DNA of 7,281 nucleotides, taken from assembly GCA_021792015.1 (NCBI GenBank), contig JAJYVM010000194.1, positions 1 through 7,281 of the forward strand, read 5' to 3'. The notes beneath the pieces are model-generated. The model did not search any database and was not told the origin of the DNA. It saw only the letters and a program-made list of their open reading frames with translations. The first letter of the stretch is position 1. Every line of letters starts with the position of its first letter. Shown piece after piece: positions 1-5,919 of the stretch. Both the position numbers and the translations under genes were made by a program. The stretch comes from Bacillota bacterium. Lineage in GTDB: Bacteria; Bacillota; Sulfobacillia; RBS10-35; JAJYVM01.

Positions 1-27
1 CGGGTAGAACCACCGGATCAGCCGCAT
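1..27 (-). CDS. glmR: Probable N-terminus of YvcK/GlmR (CofD-like), partial
   Basis: Only nine codons are visible (MRLIRWFYP) before the window ends, so the call rests on context. An ATG at 27 is preceded by a good ribosome binding site (GGGGAGG, 10 nt spacer), and the reading frame overlaps the end of rapZ by 10 bases in a different frame, as expected for translational coupling. In many Gram-positive bacteria rapZ is followed directly by yvcK/glmR and then whiA. Long-form YvcK proteins of some Bacillota begin with a short basic-aromatic stretch of this type before membrane helices. YvcK/GlmR binds UDP-sugars and promotes GlmS activity in Bacillus subtilis. The identification is inference; sequence to the left of the window would settle it. 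Confidence 0.5.
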
Positions 28-1235
28 GCCGGCGACGCCTCCCCGGTCCTGGAGCCGGCCGGATCGCGGCGGGGCTCCACGTGCTGCGCCCGGCGCTCCT
101 TCGGCTCGCCCTGGCCGGAGCCGTGGGCCTCGGCTCCGGCATGCTCAGACGGCGAGCCGCCGCGGTGCGGCGCACGGGGCTCGGCGACAGCATCCTCCGG
201 AGCCGGGCCACGGGGACGCGGCGCGCGCGACCGGACCGCGCCATCGTCCCGGTGCGAGCTGCCCACCCCGGGCGCGCTCGCCTCCCGCGCGGGCTCGGGT
301 GCGGCCAGATCCCGCGGCGGCGGAGCGGGCGCAGTCGCCTGGTCGCCGTCCACGGCCTCCGGGAGGTCGCAGTCGCGGTGCTCCACGTGCACCGGGACGC
401 CCTCGCTGCGCAGGCGCTCGGTCAGCCAGTTGCCCACGACCACGGAACGGTGGCGGCCACCCGTGCACCCGACGGCCAGCGTGACCTGCGGCTTGCCCTC
501 GGCCGCGTACTGGGGCAGCAGGAAGTCGCAGAGGCTGCCGAAGAGCTCCAGGAAGCGGTGCACGACCGGCCACTCCATCAGATACGCGCGCACCGCGGCG
601 TCGTTCCCGGTCAGGTCCCGGAGCGACGGGACGTAGTGCGGATTCGGCAGGAAGCGGACGTCCATCACCAGGTCCGCGTCGCGCGGCAGGCCGTGGCGGA
701 AGCCGAAGGTGACGATGTTGACCGCCATCGCGGCCGTGCCGGGACCCTCGCCGTAGATCTCCAGCAGGCGCTGGCGCAGCATGCGCGGGCCGAGGTCGGT
801 CGTGTCGATGATGCGGTGGGCCCGGCCGCGCAGCGGCTCGAGCCGGCGGCGCTCCTCGGCGATCCCGTCCAGGACCCGTCCCGACGGGGCGAGCGGGTGG
901 CGGCGGCGCGTCACCCGGTAGCGGTTGACCAGGGCGTCGTCGGAGGCCTCCAGAAAGAGGATCTGGTAGTGATAGCCCCGCGCCTCCAGCTCCTGCAGGG
1001 CGGCGGCGGCATCCTCGAAGAACTCGCGGCCGCGGATGTCGACCACCAGCGCGGCGCGGTTCACGCGGCCGGCGCTGCCGGCGCACAGCTCCGCGAACGT
1101 GGGGATCAGGGCTGGGGGGAGGTTGTCGACGCAGTAGAAGCCGAGGTCCTCGAGGGCGTGGCTGGCCTGGGACTTCCCGGCCCCGGACAGGCCGGTGACC
1201 ACCACGAGCTGCAGACCCTCCACGGTGCCAGCCAT
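18..1235 (-). CDS. rapZ: RapZ/YvcJ family nucleotide-binding protein with extended C-terminal tail
   Basis: Cytoplasmic P-loop NTPase of the RapZ/YvcJ family, 405 residues. The Walker A motif GLSGAGKS is at residues 15-22 and is followed by the family-typical DLGFYCVDNLPP. The C-terminal half carries FGFRHGLPRDADLVMDVRF (about 177-195), the NPHYVPSLRDLTG region and the strongly conserved GCTGGRHRSV (257-266). In E. coli RapZ senses GlcN6P and directs RNase E to the sRNA GlmZ; in Gram-positives the homologue binds nucleotides and its role is less clear. Family members are usually about 285-300 residues. Here the conserved part ends near residue 290 and a Pro/Ala/Arg/Glu-rich tail of about 115 residues follows. 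Start: ATG at 1235 places Walker A at the usual distance, but its upstream AAAGG is only 2 nt away; the in-frame GTG at 1238 or ATG at 1262 are alternatives. The stop overlaps the next gene. Confidence 0.95.
   Translation of the reverse strand: MAGTVEGLQLVVVTGLSGAGKSQASHALEDLGFYCVDNLPPALIPTFAELCAGSAGRVNRAALVVDIRGREFFEDAAAALQELEARGYHYQILFLEASDDALVNRYRVTRRRHPLAPSGRVLDGIAEERRRLEPLRGRAHRIIDTTDLGPRMLRQRLLEIYGEGPGTAAMAVNIVTFGFRHGLPRDADLVMDVRFLPNPHYVPSLRDLTGNDAAVRAYLMEWPVVHRFLELFGSLCDFLLPQYAAEGKPQVTLAVGCTGGRHRSVVVGNWLTERLRSEGVPVHVEHRDCDLPEAVDGDQATAPAPPPRDLAAPEPAREASAPGVGSSHRDDGAVRSRAPRPRGPAPEDAVAEPRAPHRGGSPSEHAGAEAHGSGQGEPKERRAQHVEPRRDPAGSRTGEASPACG
38..44 (-). promoter_or_regulatory. Ribosome binding site of the downstream glmR-like gene
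   Basis: GGGGAGG on the minus strand lies 10 nt upstream of the ATG at 27, inside the 3' end of rapZ. It supports a real start there, and therefore a coupled rapZ-glmR pair. Confidence 0.55.
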
Positions 1236-1374
1236 CACCTTTCGTCCGCCGACTCCAAGCATACGCTCACTCGCGGGGCACTCACCAGAGCATCGTGTTT
1301 CGCCGGCAGGACTTCCGCACCGCCGGCGGCGAAGGTTGTGAGGAACGACGATTGCGAAGGGACTGAATGGCGCC
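1236..1374. promoter_or_regulatory. Divergent intergenic region between rapZ and aminotransferase
   Basis: These 139 bases separate two genes read in opposite directions, so promoters for both must lie here or inside the genes. I see no convincing consensus -35/-10 pair on either strand; the best minus-strand candidate (TGGTGA, 18 nt, TATGCT at 1258-1287) is weak. GAAGGG at 1356-1361 is the likely ribosome binding site of the plus-strand gene, with a long spacer of 13 nt. No riboswitch-like structure or terminator was recognised. Confidence 0.4.
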
Positions 1375-2466
1375 ATGGACGATCCCCTGCTCCTCATCCC
1401 GGGCCCGACGCCGCTGCCGCCGGAGGTGCTGGCGGCGCTCAGCCAGCCCATGATCTCCCACCGCAGCCCGGCCTTCCGCGACGCCGCGCGCAACGTGCGC
1501 GAGCGGCTGGCGCACCTGCTGCAGACGTCGGGCGAGGTGGTGGTGCTCCCCGGCTCGGGGACCGGTGCCCTGGAGGCGGCCATCGTCAACGCGTTCTCTC
1601 CGGGCGACAAGGTTGTGGCCGGGGTCTCCGGCGCCTTTGGCGACCGCTTTCTGAGCATGGCGCGCGCCTTCGGCCTGCAGGCGGAGGCCGTGTCCGGGAC
1701 CTGGGGCCGGGCCCTGCAGCCGGCCGACGTGGCGGCGGCTGTCACGCCTGACACCCGCGGGGTGCTGCTCGTATACAGCGAGACGTCCACGGGCGTGCTG
1801 CTGGACCTGCAGGCGACAGCGGCGGCCGTGCGCGCGAAGGCGCCGGACGTCCTGATCCTGGTCGATGCGGTCAGCGCCCTCGGCGGCGCGCCGCTGCCGA
1901 TGGACGCCTGGGGGATCGACATGGTCTCCTCGGGTGCGCAGAAGGCGCTGATGGCCCCGCCCGGGCTGGCGATCATCGGCGTGGGGCCGCGCGGGCTCGC
2001 GGCGATGCAGAACTCCCGCCTGCCCCGTTTCTTCTGGGACTTTCGCGTGTACATCGAGCGGGCGCGGGCCGGCGGGATCAACTTCACGCCGTCCATCGCG
2101 CTCATCATGGCGCTGGATGCCGCCCTGCGGCGCGCCGAGGCCGAGGGCTGGGACAACGTCTTCCGGCGGCACGCCGCCGTGGCCGCGCAGTGCCGCGCCG
2201 GCCTGCGGGCTCTGGGCTTTCAGCCGCTGGCGCCCGAGGGGGAGGCCAGCCCGACCGTGACGGCCGTGATCCCGCCCGCGCCGCTGCAGCCCGCCCAGGT
2301 GATCGACGCCATGGGCCAGCGCGGCATCGAGATCGCATCCAGCATGGGCCAGGTCGCCGACCGCGTCTTCCGCGTCGGCCACATGGGCTACGTCGGCGAG
2401 GCCGAGGTCGCCCGCTTCCTGTCCACCCTGCGCGATGCGGCGGCCCAGATGCGCGGGGTCGCCTGA
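1375..2466 (+). CDS. Class V PLP-dependent aminotransferase (alanine/serine-glyoxylate type)
   Basis: A 363-residue fold-type I PLP enzyme, close to the usual size for the alanine-glyoxylate / serine-pyruvate aminotransferase group. Visible signatures are N-terminal LIPGPTPLPPEVL, HRSPAF (29-34), the phosphate-binding PGSGTGALEA (59-68), ETSTG (136-140), LVDAVSALGG with the pyridine-nitrogen aspartate D164, SGAQKALMAPPG with the Schiff-base lysine K190, and C-terminal FRVGHMG, where R333 is the expected substrate-carboxylate arginine. It should be cytosolic and move an amino group between a small amino acid such as alanine or serine and glyoxylate or another 2-oxoacid. The exact substrate cannot be read from the sequence; serine biosynthesis, photorespiration-like glyoxylate disposal, and the database label 'soluble hydrogenase 42 kDa subunit' all occur for close relatives. 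The ATG at 1375 is the only ATG between the in-frame stop at 1339 and the first conserved motif. It is monocistronic: divergent from rapZ and ended by its own terminator. Confidence 0.93.
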   Translation: MDDPLLLIPGPTPLPPEVLAALSQPMISHRSPAFRDAARNVRERLAHLLQTSGEVVVLPGSGTGALEAAIVNAFSPGDKVVAGVSGAFGDRFLSMARAFGLQAEAVSGTWGRALQPADVAAAVTPDTRGVLLVYSETSTGVLLDLQATAAAVRAKAPDVLILVDAVSALGGAPLPMDAWGIDMVSSGAQKALMAPPGLAIIGVGPRGLAAMQNSRLPRFFWDFRVYIERARAGGINFTPSIALIMALDAALRRAEAEGWDNVFRRHAAVAAQCRAGLRALGFQPLAPEGEASPTVTAVIPPAPLQPAQVIDAMGQRGIEIASSMGQVADRVFRVGHMGYVGEAEVARFLSTLRDAAAQMRGVA

Positions 2467-2485
2467 TCCGCGGAGCCCCACCGCT

Positions 2486-2519
2486 CCCGCCCCGGCTGGC
2501 GCCGGGGCGGGATTTTTTT
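2486..2519 (+). terminator. Strong intrinsic terminator of the aminotransferase gene
   Basis: A perfect 11-bp GC-rich stem (2486-2496 with 2501-2511) with a TGGC tetraloop (2497-2500) is followed by one A and seven T (2513-2519). It starts 20 bases after the aminotransferase stop codon. The last T of the run is the first base of the complement of the stop codon of the convergent gene. On the minus strand the hairpin is preceded by the A run and not followed by a U tract, so it is a one-way terminator. Confidence 0.95.
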
Positions 2520-4561
2520 CAGCAGGGCGGGGTGAGGCTCCACTGGCTGCCCGCCGTGCTGAGCCGGCTGCCAGCCTCCAGGATGTCGGGGCCCAGGGTG
2601 TAGTTGCTGCCGCCGGGGATTCCGATCACGTCCAGGGTGCCGGTCGCCAGGGCAACCTGGCGGCCGCCGTCCAGCGCGGTGATGGCGCTGCCCGGCACGT
2701 GGTAGAGGTAGGCGATGGCGGTCGCCCCAGGCACGACGCCGCTGTTCTCCGTCGTGCCGTACGGCCTGTAGCCGAGCTGGCGCAGCAGCCCGTCGGGGAA
2801 CGTCGTCGCCACGCCGCCGGTGTCCAGGATCGCCCGCAGGTTCGGTGCATCGCCGCCGGGGCCGGATAGGGTGATCGGGAGCTCGATGCGGCTGCCGGCG
2901 GCGACCGGCGTGATGGTGCCGGTGATCGGGGCCGGGCAGCTGCTCTGGGCGGTTGCCGTGCTCGTCGCCGTGCCGCTGCCGGCGGGGGCGCCGGAGGCTG
3001 TGGCGCTTGCCGTCGCCGTGCCGGCCGGTGCCGTGGCGGTGCCCGTTGCGGGGGCGCCGGTGGCCGTCGCGCTGGCCGTGGCCGATGCGGTGGCCCCCTG
3101 GCCGAGTACGGCGCTGCCGGAGGCCTGGACCCATTGCGTGGTGAACACCAGGTTCTGGCTGCGCATGTACGTGACCGTCACGTGGTCGCCGATCCGCGTC
3201 TGGGCCATGGCCGACTGCAGGGCGCCGCAGTCGGTGATGGTCCAGGTGGCGCTGGCGTCCGTGGCGTCGGCGAGCCCGGTGATCACGTCGCCCACGCCGT
3301 CGGGGCTCTCGGCCGCCCCCACGAGGCCGGCGGCGCTGCCCGCGCTGCCAGGCTGGACCGCCAGCACCTCACAGCCCTGCACGCCGAGCGTGGGCGGAGG
3401 GTTGCCCACCGTGATGCCGAGCACCCCGCGCGGCGCGGAATGCACCTGGTCCCACGCGGTGACGGCCGACGTGGCGGTGGTGAGGAGGGCCCCGATCTGG
3501 GCCTGGGCCTGCTGGCCCGCGGTCAGGTCGTGGTCGGCCTGGGCGGCGGCGCTGGAGGCCGCGTTCCCGAACGTGGCGGCCGCCGGTGCCGTCTGCGCCA
3601 GCGAGGCGGCGGCATTGGCGGCGCCGTCGGCGGAGGTGGCGTCCGTCTCGAGGGTGTTGACCGCCTGCCTGACCTGCGCAACCGCCTGCTGCAGCGGGGC
3701 GAGGTCCTTGGACGGGTCCGCGGCGCTCGGGTTGCGGGCAAGGACCGGGGAGGCGACCGCGGCCACGCGCTTGGCGTCCTGCTTCGCCGAGGCCAGCAGG
3801 ACGCTGATGCGCTGCGCCGCGGCCCGGGCGGACTGCGCGGCCTGGGCGGCGTTGCCGGCGGCGGTCCGGGCCCGCGCGACATCCGCGGCGAGCTGGGCGG
3901 CGGTCACCGTGGGCGTCGTCTTCGCGGCCGCCGTCGTGGTCGCGGTCACGCTGACCACCGGACGCCCCCGCTGGGGCAGCCCCTTGGCCACGACCACGCC
4001 GGCCACGGCCAGCGCGAGGACGACGACGACCCATGCGGCGCGGGAACCCCTGCGGCGAGGCAGCGGCTCAGGCGCGGGCGCGAGATCGTCCTCCCAGCGC
4101 GGCTCGACCGTCTCGGCGGCCGCGGCCCCCGCACCGTCCTCGTACTCATACTCGTAGACGAAGAACCAGTCGGTCAGGCGGTGGAAGAAGCCGCGCCGCC
4201 GGCGGACGGGTGGGGGCTGTTTGCGGGTCATCATGGCAGGCGCCTGCGCTGGCGCCGGGGCCGGCGCGCGCGGCGAAAGGGGCACCGTGTCGTCGGCCGA
4301 CAGGGTCTCAGCTCCGTGGGACCGCATGGCCCACGGCGGCGGATACGTCGCCTGCTCCGTGGATAGCGTCGCCACGGCGGGCTCCCGCGAGGACACCGCG
4401 TCCGCGGGGGCAGCCTCGGGCGGAGAAGCGGGCTCGCGCGCGGGCGGCGCGGGCGGCGTGGGCGGCGCCGATCGCGCGCGCGGAGCCTCGCCGGCGGACG
4501 GCTCCTCCACGAAAAACCAGTCGAGCACGCGCCGCAGCATGCCGGGGCGCCCGTCGCTCAT
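2519..4561 (-). CDS. Membrane-anchored PDZ / retropepsin-like aspartic protease protein
   Basis: Not a named gene that I recognise; 680 residues from the ATG at 4561. In order: a cytoplasmic Pro/Ala-rich region (1-174) holding two related motifs, MLRRVLDWFFVEE (8-20) and FFHRLTDWFFVYE (125-137), the second followed by an acidic Tyr/Glu run; a basic stop PRRRGSR and one transmembrane helix (about 175-195), predicting N-in/C-out topology; an Ala/Gln-rich probable coiled coil (about 221-373); a PDZ domain (about 378-467: GVLGITV, VLAVQPGSAGSAAGL, GDHVTVTYMR); an Ala/Thr/Ser linker (about 489-540); and a retropepsin-like domain (about 558-665) with ILDTGGVATTF, catalytic Asp580, and a late LGPDIL matching the family's second conserved segment. 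Only one DTG is present, so an active enzyme would have to dimerise. All four cysteines (397, 445, 542, 680) are extracytoplasmic. Layout recalls HtrA/DegS but without a trypsin domain. Substrate unknown. A GTG at 4576 would add five residues but lacks a ribosome binding site. Confidence 0.88.
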   Translation of the reverse strand: MSDGRPGMLRRVLDWFFVEEPSAGEAPRARSAPPTPPAPPAREPASPPEAAPADAVSSREPAVATLSTEQATYPPPWAMRSHGAETLSADDTVPLSPRAPAPAPAQAPAMMTRKQPPPVRRRRGFFHRLTDWFFVYEYEYEDGAGAAAAETVEPRWEDDLAPAPEPLPRRRGSRAAWVVVVLALAVAGVVVAKGLPQRGRPVVSVTATTTAAAKTTPTVTAAQLAADVARARTAAGNAAQAAQSARAAAQRISVLLASAKQDAKRVAAVASPVLARNPSAADPSKDLAPLQQAVAQVRQAVNTLETDATSADGAANAAASLAQTAPAAATFGNAASSAAAQADHDLTAGQQAQAQIGALLTTATSAVTAWDQVHSAPRGVLGITVGNPPPTLGVQGCEVLAVQPGSAGSAAGLVGAAESPDGVGDVITGLADATDASATWTITDCGALQSAMAQTRIGDHVTVTYMRSQNLVFTTQWVQASGSAVLGQGATASATASATATGAPATGTATAPAGTATASATASGAPAGSGTATSTATAQSSCPAPITGTITPVAAGSRIELPITLSGPGGDAPNLRAILDTGGVATTFPDGLLRQLGYRPYGTTENSGVVPGATAIAYLYHVPGSAITALDGGRQVALATGTLDVIGIPGGSNYTLGPDILEAGSRLSTAGSQWSLTPPC
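2948..3097 (-). repeat. Ala/Thr-rich degenerate repeat linker
   Basis: About 50 codons encode a run of imperfect units such as TASATASAT, TGAPATGTAT and SGAPAGSGTAT. At the DNA level GCCGTGGC / GCCGTCGC-like pieces recur on the plus strand. It joins the PDZ and aspartic protease domains and is probably an unstructured, possibly glycosylated, extracytoplasmic spacer. The repeats are degenerate rather than exact, so recent expansion is not evident. Confidence 0.75.
4148..4189 (-). repeat. Second copy of the DWFFV motif
   Basis: Encodes FFHRLTDWFFVYEY. Aligned with the copy at 4499-4540 it shares R, DWFFV and one E, seven of 13 positions. It directly follows a basic stretch (RRRR) and precedes an alternating Tyr/Glu run. 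Confidence 0.75.
4499..4540 (-). repeat. First copy of the DWFFV motif
   Basis: Encodes MLRRVLDWFFVEEP at the extreme N-terminus of the membrane protein. An amphipathic, aromatic-rich short helix is likely; it is followed by about 100 residues of Pro/Ala-rich spacer before the second copy. Confidence 0.75.
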
Positions 4562-4568
4562 GGCCGAG

Positions 4569-4572
4569 TCCT
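4569..4572 (-). promoter_or_regulatory. Ribosome binding site choosing the ATG at 4561
   Basis: AGGA sits 7 nt before the ATG at 4561. The longer in-frame GTG start at 4576 has no purine-rich sequence at a useful distance, so the shorter 680-residue form is preferred. Confidence 0.6.
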
Positions 4573-4588
4573 GCACTCAGGGTTCGTC

Positions 4589-4616
4589 ATGATACGACGT
4601 GCTTCGCCCCGCACAA
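4589..4616 (-). promoter_or_regulatory. Candidate sigma-A type promoter for the PDZ-protease gene
   Basis: On the minus strand TTGTGC (4616-4611) and TATCAT (4594-4589) are separated by 16 nt. The -10 matches five of six consensus positions; the -35 is weaker. Transcription would start near 4582 and leave a leader of about 20 nt containing the AGGA site, a consistent arrangement. This is by-eye matching in a GC-rich region, where such an AT-containing pair is relatively rare. Confidence 0.5.
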
Positions 4617-4668
4617 ATCGGGGCCCTTCCCGGGGGGGACGGGCCAGGTGCGCCCAAGCGACAGAGAA

Positions 4669-4688
4669 CGCTGGCAGGGGCGCCAGCG
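4669..4688 (-). terminator. Hairpin downstream of anmK, possible weak terminator
   Basis: A perfect 7-bp inverted repeat, CGCTGGC (4669-4675) and GCCAGCG (4682-4688), with a 6-nt loop. On the minus strand it is followed by TTCTCTGT, only partly T-rich. A second 7-bp pairing, CCAAGCG (4654-4660) with CGCTTGG (4687-4693), shares two bases and can extend or compete with it. It lies about 90 bases after the anmK stop and upstream of the promoter of the next gene, where a terminator would be expected, but it is not a textbook one. The rest of the gap 4562-4779 shows no gene. Confidence 0.35.
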
Positions 4689-4779
4689 CTTGGCCCATCT
4701 TGGCGTGCATCATTCACCGTAACGGATACCACGAATCGGGCGCCGAATCCACAAGGCTCGCCACAGCGCGCGGAAGGCG

Positions 4780-5919
4780 TCACCCGGCGGCGGGACGGCC
4801 GGCGCCAGGGGTGAAGCTGCCGAGGACCACCGCGTGCGAGGCGCCTGTCGCCCGCGCGACATTACCCGGCCGGCCCGTCCACGACAGCTGCGCGAGATAG
4901 GCGAAGGCGATCGCCTCCTTGGCGTCGCCGTCAAGGCCATGGGCCTCGCACGGCTCGACGGCGGCCGGGGCCAGGGCGGAGGCGAGCGCCGCCATCAGCG
5001 CCGGGTTGCGGCGGCCGCCGCCCCCCACGATGCAGCGCGCGACCGGGCCGAGGTGGGTCCGGATCGCATCCCCGATGCTTCGTGCCGAAAACGCCGTGAG
5101 GGTGGCCAGCAGGTCCGCATCCGGCATGGGCCAGCGCGCCCGCACCTCCGCGACCAGAGGCGGGCCGAAGACCTCGCGCCCCGTGGAACGCGGCGGGCGC
5201 CGGGCCGGGAACGGGTGCGCCATCAGGGCGGCCAGGGCCTCGCCGTGGACCCGGCCGGCCAGGGCCAGGGCGCCGTCCGCGTCGCAGCGCAGGCGGCCGG
5301 CGCCCACCAGGCCGGCGGCCGCATCCAACAGCACGTTGCCGGGCCCGGTGTCAAAGGCCAGCGGCGGGGTGTCGGGGGCCACCAGCGTGACGTTGGCGAT
5401 GCCGCCGATGTTCAGCAGGGCACGCCGCTCGCGCGGGTCGGCGAAGAAGGCGAGGTCGAAGGCCGGCACCAGGGGCGCGCCATGCCCGCCCGCGGCCAGG
5501 TCGCGCCAGCGGAAGTCCGACACCACCGTCACGCCCGTGCGCTCCGCGATCACGGCGGGCGCACCCAGCTGCAGCGTCGCCCCGGGGGCGGCGGACGACG
5601 GCGGGATGTGGTACACCGTCTGCCCGTGGCTGCCGATCAGGGCCACATCCCGCGGCTGGAGCCCGGCCGCCGCGATGGCCGCCAGGGCCGCCGCGGCGAG
5701 TGCCTCGCCCAGCGTGCCGTGCAGGCGGCTCAGGCGGTCGACGGTGCCCTGCGCCGGCGTGCAGCACGCGAGGACCTCGGCGCGCAGGGCGTCGCTGTAC
5801 GGATGGTGGACGTGGGCCAGCAGGTGCAGGCCCGCCGCGCCCGGCTCGTCGGGAAGGTCGACGGCGGCCGCGTCGATCCCGTCGGCCGAGGTGCCCGACA
5901 TCAGTCCCACCGCGATCAC
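4780..5919 (-). CDS. anmK: Anhydro-N-acetylmuramic acid kinase AnmK
   Basis: Cytoplasmic sugar kinase of the ASKHA fold, 379 residues, normal length for the family. It cleaves the 1,6-anhydro ring of anhMurNAc while phosphorylating it with ATP, giving MurNAc-6-phosphate for peptidoglycan recycling. Family motifs are all present: VGLMSGTSADGIDAA (4-18, ATP phosphate binding), GSHGQTVYH (96-104), SDFRWRDLAAGGHGAPLVP (134-152, the substrate and catalytic region), NIGGIANVT (170-178), FDTGPGN (189-195), STGREVF (245-251), VGGGGRRNPALM (298-309) and DGDAKEAIAFAYLA (330-343). The start is GTG at 5919: it places the motif at the expected N-terminal position, has GGAG 5 nt upstream, and overlaps the nagZ stop as GTGA. 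The longer frame upstream, back to 6078, is Arg-rich out-of-frame nagZ and is not coding. Confidence 0.96.
   Translation of the reverse strand: MIAVGLMSGTSADGIDAAAVDLPDEPGAAGLHLLAHVHHPYSDALRAEVLACCTPAQGTVDRLSRLHGTLGEALAAAALAAIAAAGLQPRDVALIGSHGQTVYHIPPSSAAPGATLQLGAPAVIAERTGVTVVSDFRWRDLAAGGHGAPLVPAFDLAFFADPRERRALLNIGGIANVTLVAPDTPPLAFDTGPGNVLLDAAAGLVGAGRLRCDADGALALAGRVHGEALAALMAHPFPARRPPRSTGREVFGPPLVAEVRARWPMPDADLLATLTAFSARSIGDAIRTHLGPVARCIVGGGGRRNPALMAALASALAPAAVEPCEAHGLDGDAKEAIAFAYLAQLSWTGRPGNVARATGASHAVVLGSFTPGAGRPAAG

Noticed and set aside
1258..1287. TGGTGA-18-TATGCT as a rapZ promoter
   Set aside because: Only three of six and four of six consensus matches; not distinguishable from chance.
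1236..2156. N-terminal extension of the rapZ frame back to 2156
   Set aside because: It runs antisense through the aminotransferase gene, and RapZ homology begins only at about 1235; the extension is Ser/Arg/Ala-rich shadow sequence.
2820..4157. Plus-strand open frame opposite the PDZ-protease gene
   Set aside because: It mirrors the Ala/Thr-rich coding sequence of the minus strand; the minus frame has a TM helix, PDZ and DTG motifs, and the plus frame has none.
4561..4590. Ten-codon upstream ORF (MTNPECRTRP) ending in an ATGA overlap with the PDZ-protease start
   Set aside because: Its ATG lies within the proposed -10 element, so it would not be transcribed from that promoter, and it lacks a good ribosome binding site.
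4621..4638. G/C run with GGGCCC and a G7 tract as a regulatory element or G-quadruplex
   Set aside because: There is only one long G run, without the four spaced runs a quadruplex needs, and no partner structure.
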